This document shows, piece by piece, positions 1 through 6,193 of a stretch of 9,508 bases of DNA (its first letter is position 1; each line of letters starts with the position of its first letter). Origin of the DNA: an uncultured Erysipelotrichaceae bacterium (GTDB lineage Bacteria > Bacillota_I > Bacilli_A > Erysipelotrichales > Erysipelotrichaceae); NCBI GenBank assembly GCA_900314345.1, contig OMUX01000268.1:1-9508 (forward strand). Reading direction: 5' to 3'. The notes beneath the pieces are model-generated. The model searched no databases. It saw only the letters and a program-made list of their open reading frames with translations, and was not told where the DNA came from. Position numbers and translations under genes: made by a program.

Positions 1-90
1 ATGTTCTCCTTTACCAGTCTTATTGCCTGAAAGAAGACAAATCCCCCGTTTTTTCCCGAAGAAACTTACAGAAATTCATTCCGGCATAAT
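1..90. other. Intergenic stretch at the left window edge
   Basis: No supportable gene lies here. On the minus strand an AAAGGAG sequence (positions 6 to 12) faces off the edge and could be the ribosome site of a next gene in the same direction. If the base before position 1 is C on the plus strand, an ATG would follow only 3 nt after it, which is short, so the true start may lie further out. On the plus strand a short open frame reaches a TAA at 87 to 89 and could be the tail of a convergent gene, but it is too short to support. Confidence 0.3.
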
Positions 91-123
91 AAAAAGACTT
101 CCTCCCATTGCTGAGAAGAAGTC
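91..123 (-). terminator. Intrinsic terminator of the flavoprotein reductase gene
   Basis: On the minus strand, GACTTCTTCT (123 to 114) can pair with GGAGGAAGTC (105 to 96) in a 10-bp stem that includes two G-U pairs. The loop is 8 nt and the stem is followed directly by TTTTT (95 to 91) and a further A/T-rich run. It begins 14 nt after the reductase stop codon. Read on the plus strand the stem has no T tract, so it probably serves only the minus-strand gene. Confidence 0.85.
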
Positions 124-137
124 CTGGGTTCAGATAA

Positions 138-2111
138 TTACTTTACGTAGTCAGCTGCGCTCTGTCCTGCGATGCGGCCGAAGACGATGAAGTCTGCGAC
201 TGCGTTTCCGCCGAGACGGTTGCCGCCATGAACACCGCCGGTGACTTCGCCTGCAGCGAACAGACCCGGGATGACGTCTCCGTCAACGCCTGTCAGTACT
301 TCTGCAGAGGAGTTGATGGTCAGACCGCCCATGGTGTGGTGAATGCCCGGCTGTACCAGGATCGCATAGTACGGAGCATTCTCCAGCTTGTTGGCGAAGG
401 ATGTACGTCCGAAGTCAGGATCGTTCTTTGCCTCAACATAGCCGTTCCATGTCTCCATGGTCTTTGCGAATGTCTCAGCGTCAACGCCCATGGCATCAGC
501 CAGTTCCTCGTATGTAGCACCTGTGACTGTGTAGCCGTTGTTGATATAGCCCTGGATGACCTTGGAGGCATCAGCCATTGCCTGGTCGATGACGAGCCAT
601 GCCTGGCCGTCTGTCTGGTTGTTTTCAGCATCACTTACCTTGTCTCTTGTGCCGACTTCATCATAGAAGCGCATGCCTTCCTTGTTGACAAGGATTGCAC
701 CGTCGCCACGCAGACCTTCAGTGATCAGATGTGCATTTCCATCCGGATCAACATGTACGGTCGGATGGAGCTGGATCTGATCCATGTCGACAGTGCCTGC
801 ACCGACAGCTTCAGCCATTGTGATGCCCTGGCCCTGGATGCCCGGAGCGTTTGTTGTGATGTAGCCCTTGAGTTCCGGATGGTTCTGGGCAACGACCATG
901 TCGTTGTTTGCACCGAAACCGCCGGCTGCGTCGATGACTGCCTTGGCATTGATGGTAACCTTGTTGCCGTCCTTGCCTTCTGCCTCGATGCCCACAGCCT
1001 TGCCGTCAGCGTCTGTCAGGATCTTCGTGGCAGTTGTTTCATAGAGGATCTCAACGCCGTTCTTCTCGCAGTTGTCCTCGAGGATCGGAACAACATATGC
1101 ACCAACGGAGATGACCTTGCCGTCTGCGTCCACCGGTCTGTGGATACGCTTGACGGAAGCACCGCCGAAGGAAGCGACATTGTGCAGGACTGCACCCTTT
1201 GTCTCCAGCCAGTCGATGGCATCTGCGCTGTTTTCAGCCAGTGTCTTGACCAGTTCCATGTTGTTCTTGCCGGAACCGCCGATCATGGTGTCAAGCTCGA
1301 AGAGCTCAACGCTGTCGAAGTAGCCTTCCGGATTTGCCTGGTAGTCAGCCCACTGCTTCTCTACTGTGTCAGCGAGAGCCTGGATGTCTGCGTTGTCAGC
1401 CCACTTCTCACGTGCTGTCTTGAGCTTTGCCTCAACACCAGCCTCTTCGCCGAATTCATTCTCGTCCTGGTAGACAGTCTTGGCTGCGTTCATACCGCCG
1501 GTTGAACGGACGGAGTTGCCGCCGGACATCGGCTGGGATTCAACGATGATGACCTTGGCACCGGCATCGCTTGCCGTAATGGCAGCGGTCATGCCTGCAC
1601 CGCCGGCACCGATGACAACGATGTCGCAGTCTTCCGTGACATCCTCTGCCGGAGCTTCAGAAGCTGCAGCGGCAGCGGTCTGATAGTCAGCCGGATCCAG
1701 TCCTGCAGCAGTCAGAGCTGCAGCAGCTGCGTTCTTGACGGCTTCGGATGTGATGGTTGCACCGGAGATGCCGTCAACGTTGATGCTGTTGGCAGCGACC
1801 ATCTCACCAGGCATGGCATCGATTGCCTTGGAGCCGATGCCATCTGTCTCACCGGGTCCTTCTGCCTGTACATCGGTAATGACATTGTTTTCCAGAGTCA
1901 CCGTAACCTTGACCGGATTGCTCTCACCGGCAAGACCAGGTGCTGTTCCTTCAAATGTTCCGGAAACACCGCTGCCGGATTCCGTGGCTGCTGCAGATGA
2001 TGTGCTCTTGCCTGTAGAACAGCTGCTGCCGGCAAAGGCAGCCACTGCCACAACGAGGCAGGAAGCGATGATCGTCCTCAGCGTCTTTCCTGAATTCTTC
2101 TTCTCGCTCAT
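138..2111 (-). CDS. Secreted fumarate reductase-type flavoprotein with FMN-binding domain
   Basis: This 657-residue protein probably reduces an activated C=C bond (fumarate-like acceptor) outside the membrane as an anaerobic electron sink. Residues 1 to 31 look like a lipoprotein signal: basic N-terminus, hydrophobic run, then Cys31 in AGSSC, a loose lipobox. Residues 50 to 137 form an FMN-binding domain with DGISGAT at 113 to 119, where Thr119 is the expected site of covalent FMN attachment by ApbE. The FAD domain starts at about 163 with GAGGAG (168 to 173). Residues matching the Shewanella Fcc3 active site are present: His449 in QLHPT, Thr464/Glu465/Arg468, the proton-donor-like Arg489 in GTRD, His591/His592 and Arg632 in NRLGG. 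There is no haem CXXCH motif, so electrons must arrive through the FMN domain. The start at 2111 was chosen because AAGGGGG lies 5 nt upstream and because the longer frame begins before the predicted transcription start. The true substrate could be another unsaturated acid. Confidence 0.93.
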   Translation of the reverse strand: MSEKKNSGKTLRTIIASCLVVAVAAFAGSSCSTGKSTSSAAATESGSGVSGTFEGTAPGLAGESNPVKVTVTLENNVITDVQAEGPGETDGIGSKAIDAMPGEMVAANSINVDGISGATITSEAVKNAAAAALTAAGLDPADYQTAAAAASEAPAEDVTEDCDIVVIGAGGAGMTAAITASDAGAKVIIVESQPMSGGNSVRSTGGMNAAKTVYQDENEFGEEAGVEAKLKTAREKWADNADIQALADTVEKQWADYQANPEGYFDSVELFELDTMIGGSGKNNMELVKTLAENSADAIDWLETKGAVLHNVASFGGASVKRIHRPVDADGKVISVGAYVVPILEDNCEKNGVEILYETTATKILTDADGKAVGIEAEGKDGNKVTINAKAVIDAAGGFGANNDMVVAQNHPELKGYITTNAPGIQGQGITMAEAVGAGTVDMDQIQLHPTVHVDPDGNAHLITEGLRGDGAILVNKEGMRFYDEVGTRDKVSDAENNQTDGQAWLVIDQAMADASKVIQGYINNGYTVTGATYEELADAMGVDAETFAKTMETWNGYVEAKNDPDFGRTSFANKLENAPYYAILVQPGIHHTMGGLTINSSAEVLTGVDGDVIPGLFAAGEVTGGVHGGNRLGGNAVADFIVFGRIAGQSAADYVK

Positions 2112-2116
2112 TTTTT

Positions 2117-2123
2117 CCCCCTT
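2117..2123 (-). promoter_or_regulatory. Ribosome binding site deciding the reductase start
   Basis: AAGGGGG on the minus strand sits 5 nt before the ATG at 2111. Neither in-frame upstream ATG (2132 and 2153) has such a site. Confidence 0.75.
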
Positions 2124-2138
2124 GCGGTTCATACCGCA
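2123..2138. promoter_or_regulatory. Perfect inverted repeat in the reductase leader
   Basis: TGCGGT and ACCGCA are separated by 4 nt, forming a perfect 6-bp hairpin that abuts the ribosome site of the reductase gene. In the predicted mRNA the left arm could instead pair with CGCAT at the 5' end (2150 to 2146), giving two mutually exclusive folds. It could be an mRNA switch or an operator; the sequence alone does not say which. Confidence 0.45.
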
Positions 2139-2155
2139 TATCGTGATGCGCACCT

Positions 2156-2184
2156 ATTATGCTTGATCGTGAAGCTTTTTGCAA
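2156..2184 (-). promoter_or_regulatory. Sigma-A-type promoter of the reductase gene
   Basis: On the minus strand, TTGCAA (2184 to 2179) and CATAAT (2161 to 2156) are separated by exactly 17 bp. The -10 box matches the consensus at 5 of 6 positions and the -35 at 4 of 6. Transcription would start near 2149, giving a leader of about 38 nt. It lies just after the stop of the upstream zinc-ribbon gene, so the reductase can be expressed separately from the cluster before it. Confidence 0.7.
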
Positions 2185-2212
2185 ATCCTGTTATCCTTTT
2201 TTCTTCCGTTTG

Positions 2213-2665
2213 TCATTGCTTGTGATGATGCATGACAAGGAAAGGAATTGTATAAGGCTGGCCAAGGGAATCATTGTCAACTCCCGTCGGCACAAGGATG
2301 TCATCCTTTGCCTTCACACAGAAGGCTTCATCCATCTCCATCAGTCCTTCGCGGCCATAGAGCTGCTCTGCATCCCTTCCTGCATAGCGGGAAACCAGTT
2401 CCATCGTGGTGGTCCTTGTGCCTTCAGGCATGGACTTGACATCATTGCTGATCTTTTCGATGATCTCCTCGCGTCTTGGAAGCGGCGGATCCACCGGTGC
2501 AGTTTCATCCATGACGGCTCCGCACTGGGGACAGATGTCCTTTTCGATGCCTGCCTGATGTCCGCATCTGCTGCAGCGGCAGGATGGAAGATAAAGATAG
2601 CCCATGACGGAGGTATCAGATTCCCTGCGGTCATGGATCCAGTATGCATGTTCACTGCTTGTCAT
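2213..2665 (-). CDS. Zinc-ribbon protein with a second, unassigned C-terminal domain (ZnR2)
   Basis: This 150-residue soluble protein has an unknown function. Its N-terminus carries HAYWIH (6 to 11) and a four-cysteine zinc ribbon, C31-x2-C34-x10-C45-x2-C48, with an extra Cys29, ending in AVMDETAP. From HAYWIH to TAP it matches the small protein at 5803 to 6111 at 32 of 52 positions with no gaps, so the two are paralogues. Short zinc ribbons of this kind (aromatic/WIH start, CSxCG, CPxCGAxMD) are common in Firmicutes chromosomes and phages and usually bind protein or nucleic acid. Residues about 68 to 150 form a separate region beginning EKISNDVKSMPEGT, loosely like DUF1413, an uncertain comparison. 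AGGAG lies 12 nt before the ATG, somewhat far. It is the last gene of the six-gene cluster. Confidence 0.8.
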   Translation of the reverse strand: MTSSEHAYWIHDRRESDTSVMGYLYLPSCRCSRCGHQAGIEKDICPQCGAVMDETAPVDPPLPRREEIIEKISNDVKSMPEGTRTTTMELVSRYAGRDAEQLYGREGLMEMDEAFCVKAKDDILVPTGVDNDSLGQPYTIPFLVMHHHKQ

Positions 2666-2707
2666 ATATTTCGTGTGCTCCTCGTATGTATTCTATTCCA
2701 ACCTGTT

Positions 2708-2956
2708 TCAGCGTGGTTTCACGGAATCATGCCAGGGGCAGTCTTCTTCCTTCAGGAATGCTTCAAATGCTTCCTTCACATCCTGCGGGGCGTCTTCCCG
2801 GATGCCCTGGACTTCTCCTTCCCTGACATAGCTTCCGTAGTACATCAGAAACCAGACTTCCTTCTGCTTTGACGAATATGTACTGAAGTCTTCAGGAACA
2901 TGCATCTGCACATCCTCAGCGGATGCGGCTTCCTTTCCCGGTTCCGTTTCACTCAT
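2708..2956 (-). CDS. Small acidic protein of unknown function
   Basis: I do not recognise this 82-residue protein. It has no membrane segment or signal. The N-terminal 20 residues are rich in Glu, Ala and Ser, the middle holds an aromatic patch (VWFLMYYGSYV, about 34 to 44), and the C-terminal half is strongly charged. It looks like a small adaptor or regulatory protein, but that is only an impression. It is supported as a gene by AAGGAG 9 nt before the ATG, by its place 19 nt after the rhomboid gene and 42 nt before ZnR2, and by the lack of a better frame in the interval. Confidence 0.7.
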   Translation of the reverse strand: MSETEPGKEAASAEDVQMHVPEDFSTYSSKQKEVWFLMYYGSYVREGEVQGIREDAPQDVKEAFEAFLKEEDCPWHDSVKPR

Positions 2957-2975
2957 GATCAGCTTCTCCTTTCTT

Positions 2976-3533
2976 TCATCTTACTAGGATTGTTGTCAGG
3001 ATAATCCCGAAGCTCAATCCTCCTATATGCGCTCTCCATCCTACCCCGGGCAGGAAATTCATGACCAGATTCAGAAGAATCGTCTGGATCATGGAGGAAG
3101 AGTGCAGGATATTCTGCAGACCGTAGGCTCTTGCAAAGAAAACAATCCGTGCTCCCATCATGCCGTACAGCGCAGAGGACAGACCGCCGGAGACCGTCGA
3201 TCTGCTGTCGCCGATGTACTGCAGCAGGTTGCCGGTGACGATGGAGCCGATGGCAAGCAGGGTAAACATGCCATGGCCCAGTCCCCCTTCCAGGGAAGGA
3301 CCGATCTGAAAGAGCACATACATATTCATGAGCAGGTGCCAGAGGCTGAAGTGCACAAAGCCTGCCGTCAGAAAGCGCCAGTATTCCCGGTTCTGACGGA
3401 CACGTGGTGCGTACATGGCTCCTGCTTCAATGGCTGCACTCATTGCATCACTGCCCTGCATGCGGTCGTTCTTGTACAGGTAGTCAGCGATGGCTGATAC
3501 CAGCAGGAATGTTGTTATATAGTGTGAAAACAT
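2976..3533 (-). CDS. Rhomboid-family intramembrane serine protease
   Basis: This 185-residue membrane protein has about six hydrophobic segments, matching a minimal bacterial rhomboid core. Rhomboids cut transmembrane helices within the membrane using a Ser-His dyad. The oxyanion-side motif is at H61 to N70 (HFSLWHLLMN, giving H66-x3-N70). The nucleophile region is GLSSALYGMMG, which lines up with the usual GASGAIFGLLG, making Ser119 the catalytic serine; the Gly normally following it is Ser120. The histidine is His169 in AHIGG of the last segment. The preceding WRFLTAGFVH is also typical of the family. With both dyad residues present the enzyme is probably active despite the G-to-S change. 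AAGGA lies about 5 nt before the ATG, and the gene starts 15 nt after the CAT-like gene. The substrate is unknown. Confidence 0.88.
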   Translation of the reverse strand: MFSHYITTFLLVSAIADYLYKNDRMQGSDAMSAAIEAGAMYAPRVRQNREYWRFLTAGFVHFSLWHLLMNMYVLFQIGPSLEGGLGHGMFTLLAIGSIVTGNLLQYIGDSRSTVSGGLSSALYGMMGARIVFFARAYGLQNILHSSSMIQTILLNLVMNFLPGVGWRAHIGGLSFGIILTTILVR

Positions 3534-3548
3534 CGGTTCCTTTCTGAA

Positions 3549-4175
3549 TCAATGCAGAAGATCCTGCATTTCCTGATGGAAGGCATTCTGGAACATCGCC
3601 AGATGGATGCCGTCCGCAAAGCGGTGGTTCACGCTCATGGAAAGCGTGATGTATACCCGCTGGTTTTCTTCACGGTATCTGCCCCAGGTGAGCCTTGGAA
3701 CAGCATCATCCTTGTCTTCGGGTCCTTCGGATTCCACATGGGTGAGATCCAGCCAGGGAAGACAGCTCAGATAGATAAGATCATTGCCTTCCTTGTCCAT
3801 CTCCATGAAGGTGTTCTGGGCATTGGAATGCATGGAGGCATACTGCAGGAAAGAGGGAAGATCCAGATCCTCATGCACGGTGACGATATGGAACTGCGTG
3901 CTGTTTTCATGAAGATCAGTATAGCTTGGATATCTCCTGTCAAGCAGCACCGGTTTTCCATCCTTGATGGCATAGCGGAGGTTTTCCACCTTGTTCACGG
4001 CATTGCTCAGCGTCCAGACAAGCACAAGATACAGACTGCACCCATGCCATCTGGCATACTGTCTTGCCTCGGTGATATCGAGAGTGAACGAAGCGGTCCA
4101 GAAGGGATCCTTCAGCTGCGAAAAGAAGTCATAGGCTTCCCTTCTCTCCCAGGTCAGTACATCAATCTGTTTCAT
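3549..4175 (-). CDS. Chloramphenicol acetyltransferase-like (CAT-fold) acyltransferase
   Basis: The 208-residue length is close to the roughly 215 of CAT-family trimers, which move an acetyl group from acetyl-CoA to a hydroxyl. The N-terminal W-x-R-R-E-A-Y-D-F-F (9 to 18), NAVNKVENLRYAI (58 to 70) and SCLPWLDLT (137 to 145) follow the CAT pattern. The catalytic motif is NHRFADG, with His184 as the general base and Asp188 in place; classical resistance enzymes have HHxxxDG, so the first His is Asn here. Many gut Firmicutes carry such chromosomal CAT homologues, and a resistance function should not be assumed. Its ATG overlaps the TGA of the diguanylate cyclase (ATGA, 4175 to 4172) with an AGGTGAT ribosome site inside that gene, so the two are translationally coupled. 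The real acceptor is unknown. Confidence 0.87.
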   Translation of the reverse strand: MKQIDVLTWERREAYDFFSQLKDPFWTASFTLDITEARQYARWHGCSLYLVLVWTLSNAVNKVENLRYAIKDGKPVLLDRRYPSYTDLHENSTQFHIVTVHEDLDLPSFLQYASMHSNAQNTFMEMDKEGNDLIYLSCLPWLDLTHVESEGPEDKDDAVPRLTWGRYREENQRVYITLSMSVNHRFADGIHLAMFQNAFHQEMQDLLH

Positions 4176-5767
4176 TGCTGCATCACCTGGCAGGCTCTTC
4201 CCCTTCCCGACCTCTTTGCCTTGTAGAGGCCTTCATCCGCTTCCATGATGAAGGATTCCAGCGTATCGGCTTCCCTGGGAATGCGGCAGACGCTTCCCTG
4301 GGAGACGGTTGCGTCAATGCCAAGCTTCTCCTTCACTTTCACAGAGAATTCCGCAAGCGTCCTTTCATAGACTGCCTGGGTATCCAGAGGCTCCATACTC
4401 ATCAAGAGGAACTCATCGCCGCCATAGCGGGCAGGCAGTGTTGTTTCATCTGCGTATTCCTGCAGGATTTCACCGATGGTCTTCAGGCAGAAGTCGCCGT
4501 TGAGATGTCCCAGGGAATCATTGATCTGCTTGAAGCAGTCCACATCCAGCATCAGCACGGTCAAAGGGATCTGCTGTTCTCTTGCCTGGGCGAGCATTCT
4601 TGCACCTTCATCCCTGAGCATATGCCTGTTTGCCACACCGGTCAGCTCATCCAGCCTTGCGGTCTTTTCCAGCATGGCATTCTCCATGGCCGCCTTGGAA
4701 AGCATATGCTTCATATTCATATAGAGAACGGCAAACCTGCCTTCATTCTCCGTGCGTTTCTCGTCGATCTTCCAGTAGCGGTCCACTTCCCTGAAATAGT
4801 CATCCATGCGATTGTTATGCCTGTAGTATGCCTGCAGGCATCTGCTTTCCACAAGGCTGTACTGATAGTAGTCCGTTCCTTCCAGATGATCATGCATGCT
4901 GTGGAGCACCTTGTGCAGGTTGTCCCAGTCCTCTTCTTCCAGAAGCAGCCTTGCAAAGCTGGCAATGATCGTCATGTTCTCACCGGTATTGAGATCCTTC
5001 CGGCAGCAGCTTTCCGCTGCCGCATCCAGCTTCTCCTGTTTATCCTTTCCGTTTCTTGCACAGGATTCCCATGCCCATGGCACAAGATCATACGGTCCCT
5101 TCTGGAATCGGGGGAACGATTTCATGATGTCCTTGCTGTATTCCAGCTCATAGGCAGCCTTTTCGTTTCTTCCTTCATGCAGCAAAGATATGACATAGGT
5201 GGCAATGAACATCGGAATGGTCTCAGTCTGCATCATGATCTCCGGGTGATCCCGCAGAAGCTCTTCCGCCCGTATCAGACAGTCCATGGCCATTTCATGC
5301 TGGAGGCCTGCCTCATACACCTGTGCCAGATGGAAGTTTGTCGTAAACAGGGTTGCCGGCTGGTCTTCCGCCGCCACATTCATGTACTCCCTGGTGTAGG
5401 CCTCCATGGCCGCAGCCAGGTTTCCCTGGTTCATGAAGATCACACCCAGCATGGACAATGCCTTGCCGGCTTCCATGGGATGATGGTGTTCATGGTAGAG
5501 ATCCGCTGCTTCATTGAGCATGCCGATGGCTTGCAGGCTGTCGGCATCCATGAAACAGGCATTGCCCAGACACTGCTTCACATCCGCCAGCACATCCGGA
5601 TCATGGATTCTTTCCGCCTCCGGCAGAATGGCAAGACAAAGCTGCCTGCTGCGTGCAGGATCGGTGCGGGTGATTTCCGAAACGATATGAAAAGACTGCA
5701 GAAAAGAAGGTGAGAATCCTTCTTCCAGCAGTCTTTTGTCATCTTTTTCTGTTGTCACTAAGCGCAT
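4172..5767 (-). CDS. Soluble TPR-GGDEF diguanylate cyclase
   Basis: This 531-residue protein has no membrane segment or signal peptide. Residues about 30 to 340 are helical, TPR-like repeats (such as ALSMLGVIFMNQGNLAAAMEAY at about 103 to 124), a likely sensing or protein-binding module. Residues about 355 to 372 look like the short signalling helix that often precedes a cyclase. The GGDEF domain (about 371 to 526) begins LDELTGVANR, contains LDVDCFKQINDSLGH (metal and substrate binding) and has an intact GGDEF active site at 449 to 453, so it should make cyclic di-GMP from two GTP. The inhibitory RxxD site expected five residues upstream is DETT here, so c-di-GMP feedback through that site is unlikely. 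No EAL domain is present. AAGGAG lies 7 nt before the ATG, 35 nt after the ZnR1 gene. Confidence 0.92.
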   Translation of the reverse strand: MRLVTTEKDDKRLLEEGFSPSFLQSFHIVSEITRTDPARSRQLCLAILPEAERIHDPDVLADVKQCLGNACFMDADSLQAIGMLNEAADLYHEHHHPMEAGKALSMLGVIFMNQGNLAAAMEAYTREYMNVAAEDQPATLFTTNFHLAQVYEAGLQHEMAMDCLIRAEELLRDHPEIMMQTETIPMFIATYVISLLHEGRNEKAAYELEYSKDIMKSFPRFQKGPYDLVPWAWESCARNGKDKQEKLDAAAESCCRKDLNTGENMTIIASFARLLLEEEDWDNLHKVLHSMHDHLEGTDYYQYSLVESRCLQAYYRHNNRMDDYFREVDRYWKIDEKRTENEGRFAVLYMNMKHMLSKAAMENAMLEKTARLDELTGVANRHMLRDEGARMLAQAREQQIPLTVLMLDVDCFKQINDSLGHLNGDFCLKTIGEILQEYADETTLPARYGGDEFLLMSMEPLDTQAVYERTLAEFSVKVKEKLGIDATVSQGSVCRIPREADTLESFIMEADEGLYKAKRSGRGRACQVMQQ

Positions 5768-5802
5768 CGGCAGTCTCCTTGCTTACGCATGGCGGCATTT
5801 CC

Positions 5803-6111
5803 TTACTTCGTATCGCTGTGTGCGTCCTGATAGCTTGTCAGAATGCTCTTGAGAAGATCCACTTCCTCACGATCAGCAGGCTTTTCCTCCGCCGGCTTCT
5901 GTTCTTCTTCCTTCTTTTCTTCCAGAACCGGTTCCTTGTCCTTGGGGGCAGTCTGGTCCATCACTGCCTGGCAGAACGGACAGATGTCCTTCTCCATATT
6001 CAGCTGATGCCCGCATGAACTGCAGGTACATTCCCTTGTATAGAAATATCCGCTGATGGAATGCGGATCGGGTTTCCTGGCGTGAATCCAGTATGCATGT
6101 ACAGTGCTCAT
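5803..6111 (-). CDS. Small zinc-ribbon protein with charged tail (ZnR1)
   Basis: This 102-residue soluble protein has an unknown function. HAYWIH (5 to 10) precedes a zinc ribbon with ligands C30-x2-C33-x10-C44-x2-C47 and an extra Cys28, ending in AVMDQTAP. This half is a paralogue of ZnR2 (2213 to 2665): 32 of 52 aligned residues are identical, and stretches of 15 and 14 identical bases remain at DNA level (2637 to 2651 with 6086 to 6100; 2529 to 2542 with 5978 to 5991). The rest (about 57 to 102) is a Glu/Lys-rich, probably disordered tail ending in a short helix-like segment, with no counterpart in ZnR2. AAGGAG lies 7 nt before the ATG. It is the first gene of the six-gene cluster, 71 nt after the ABC ATPase gene. 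Confidence 0.8.
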   Translation of the reverse strand: MSTVHAYWIHARKPDPHSISGYFYTRECTCSSCGHQLNMEKDICPFCQAVMDQTAPKDKEPVLEEKKEEEQKPAEEKPADREEVDLLKSILTSYQDAHSDTK

Positions 6112-6144
6112 ATAACTGCTCCTTCCTGCCTCACAAACTGAAGG

Positions 6145-6172
6145 TTACTACTATCATACACTGAAATGTCAA
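6145..6172 (-). promoter_or_regulatory. Possible weak promoter before the zinc-ribbon/GGDEF cluster
   Basis: A perfect TTGACA (6172 to 6167) is followed after 16 bp by TAGTAA (6150 to 6145), a poor -10 box. A better TATGAT (6158 to 6153) is only 8 bp away from the TTGACA and cannot pair with it. The cluster may have its own weak start here or be read from the ABC operon. Confidence 0.3.
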
Positions 6173-6175
6173 GAC

Positions 6176-6193
6176 TGCGCCATCAATGGCACA
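6176..6193 (-). other. Hairpin enclosing the ABC ATPase stop codon
   Basis: On the minus strand TGTGCCAT and ATGGCGCA form a stem of up to 8 bp (one G-U) with a very tight loop around the TGA at 6185 to 6183. The following GTCTTGACATTT is only moderately T-rich, so it would be at best a leaky terminator partly separating the ABC operon from the next cluster. Confidence 0.35.

Noticed and set aside
3..89. C-terminal tail of a convergent plus-strand gene ending in TAA at 87 to 89
   Set aside because: Fewer than 30 codons are visible, with no recognisable motif; a frame this short can be open by chance.
228..1505. Open frame of 425 codons on the plus strand opposite the reductase gene
   Set aside because: Its product is Cys/Val-rich with no family resemblance. 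It mirrors the strongly supported reductase codons, and no ribosome site was sought or needed to explain it.
2112..2153. Longer N-terminus for the reductase starting at ATG 2153 or 2132
   Set aside because: The predicted transcription start near 2149 lies after 2153, neither ATG has a ribosome site, and the signal peptide fits the start at 2111.
2210..2238. Terminator after the second zinc-ribbon gene (TTGTCAT/ATGACAA inverted repeat)
   Set aside because: The 7-bp stem spans the stop codon but is followed on the minus strand by an A-rich, not T-rich, sequence.
3549..4175. Chloramphenicol resistance gene
   Set aside because: The fold is CAT-like but the active-site His pair is changed to NH and the gene is embedded in an operon with non-resistance genes; resistance is not supported.
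4175..5713. Open frame of 512 codons on the plus strand opposite the GGDEF gene
   Set aside because: It is an antisense shadow of a gene with clear domains; the product is rich in His and Cys and matches nothing.
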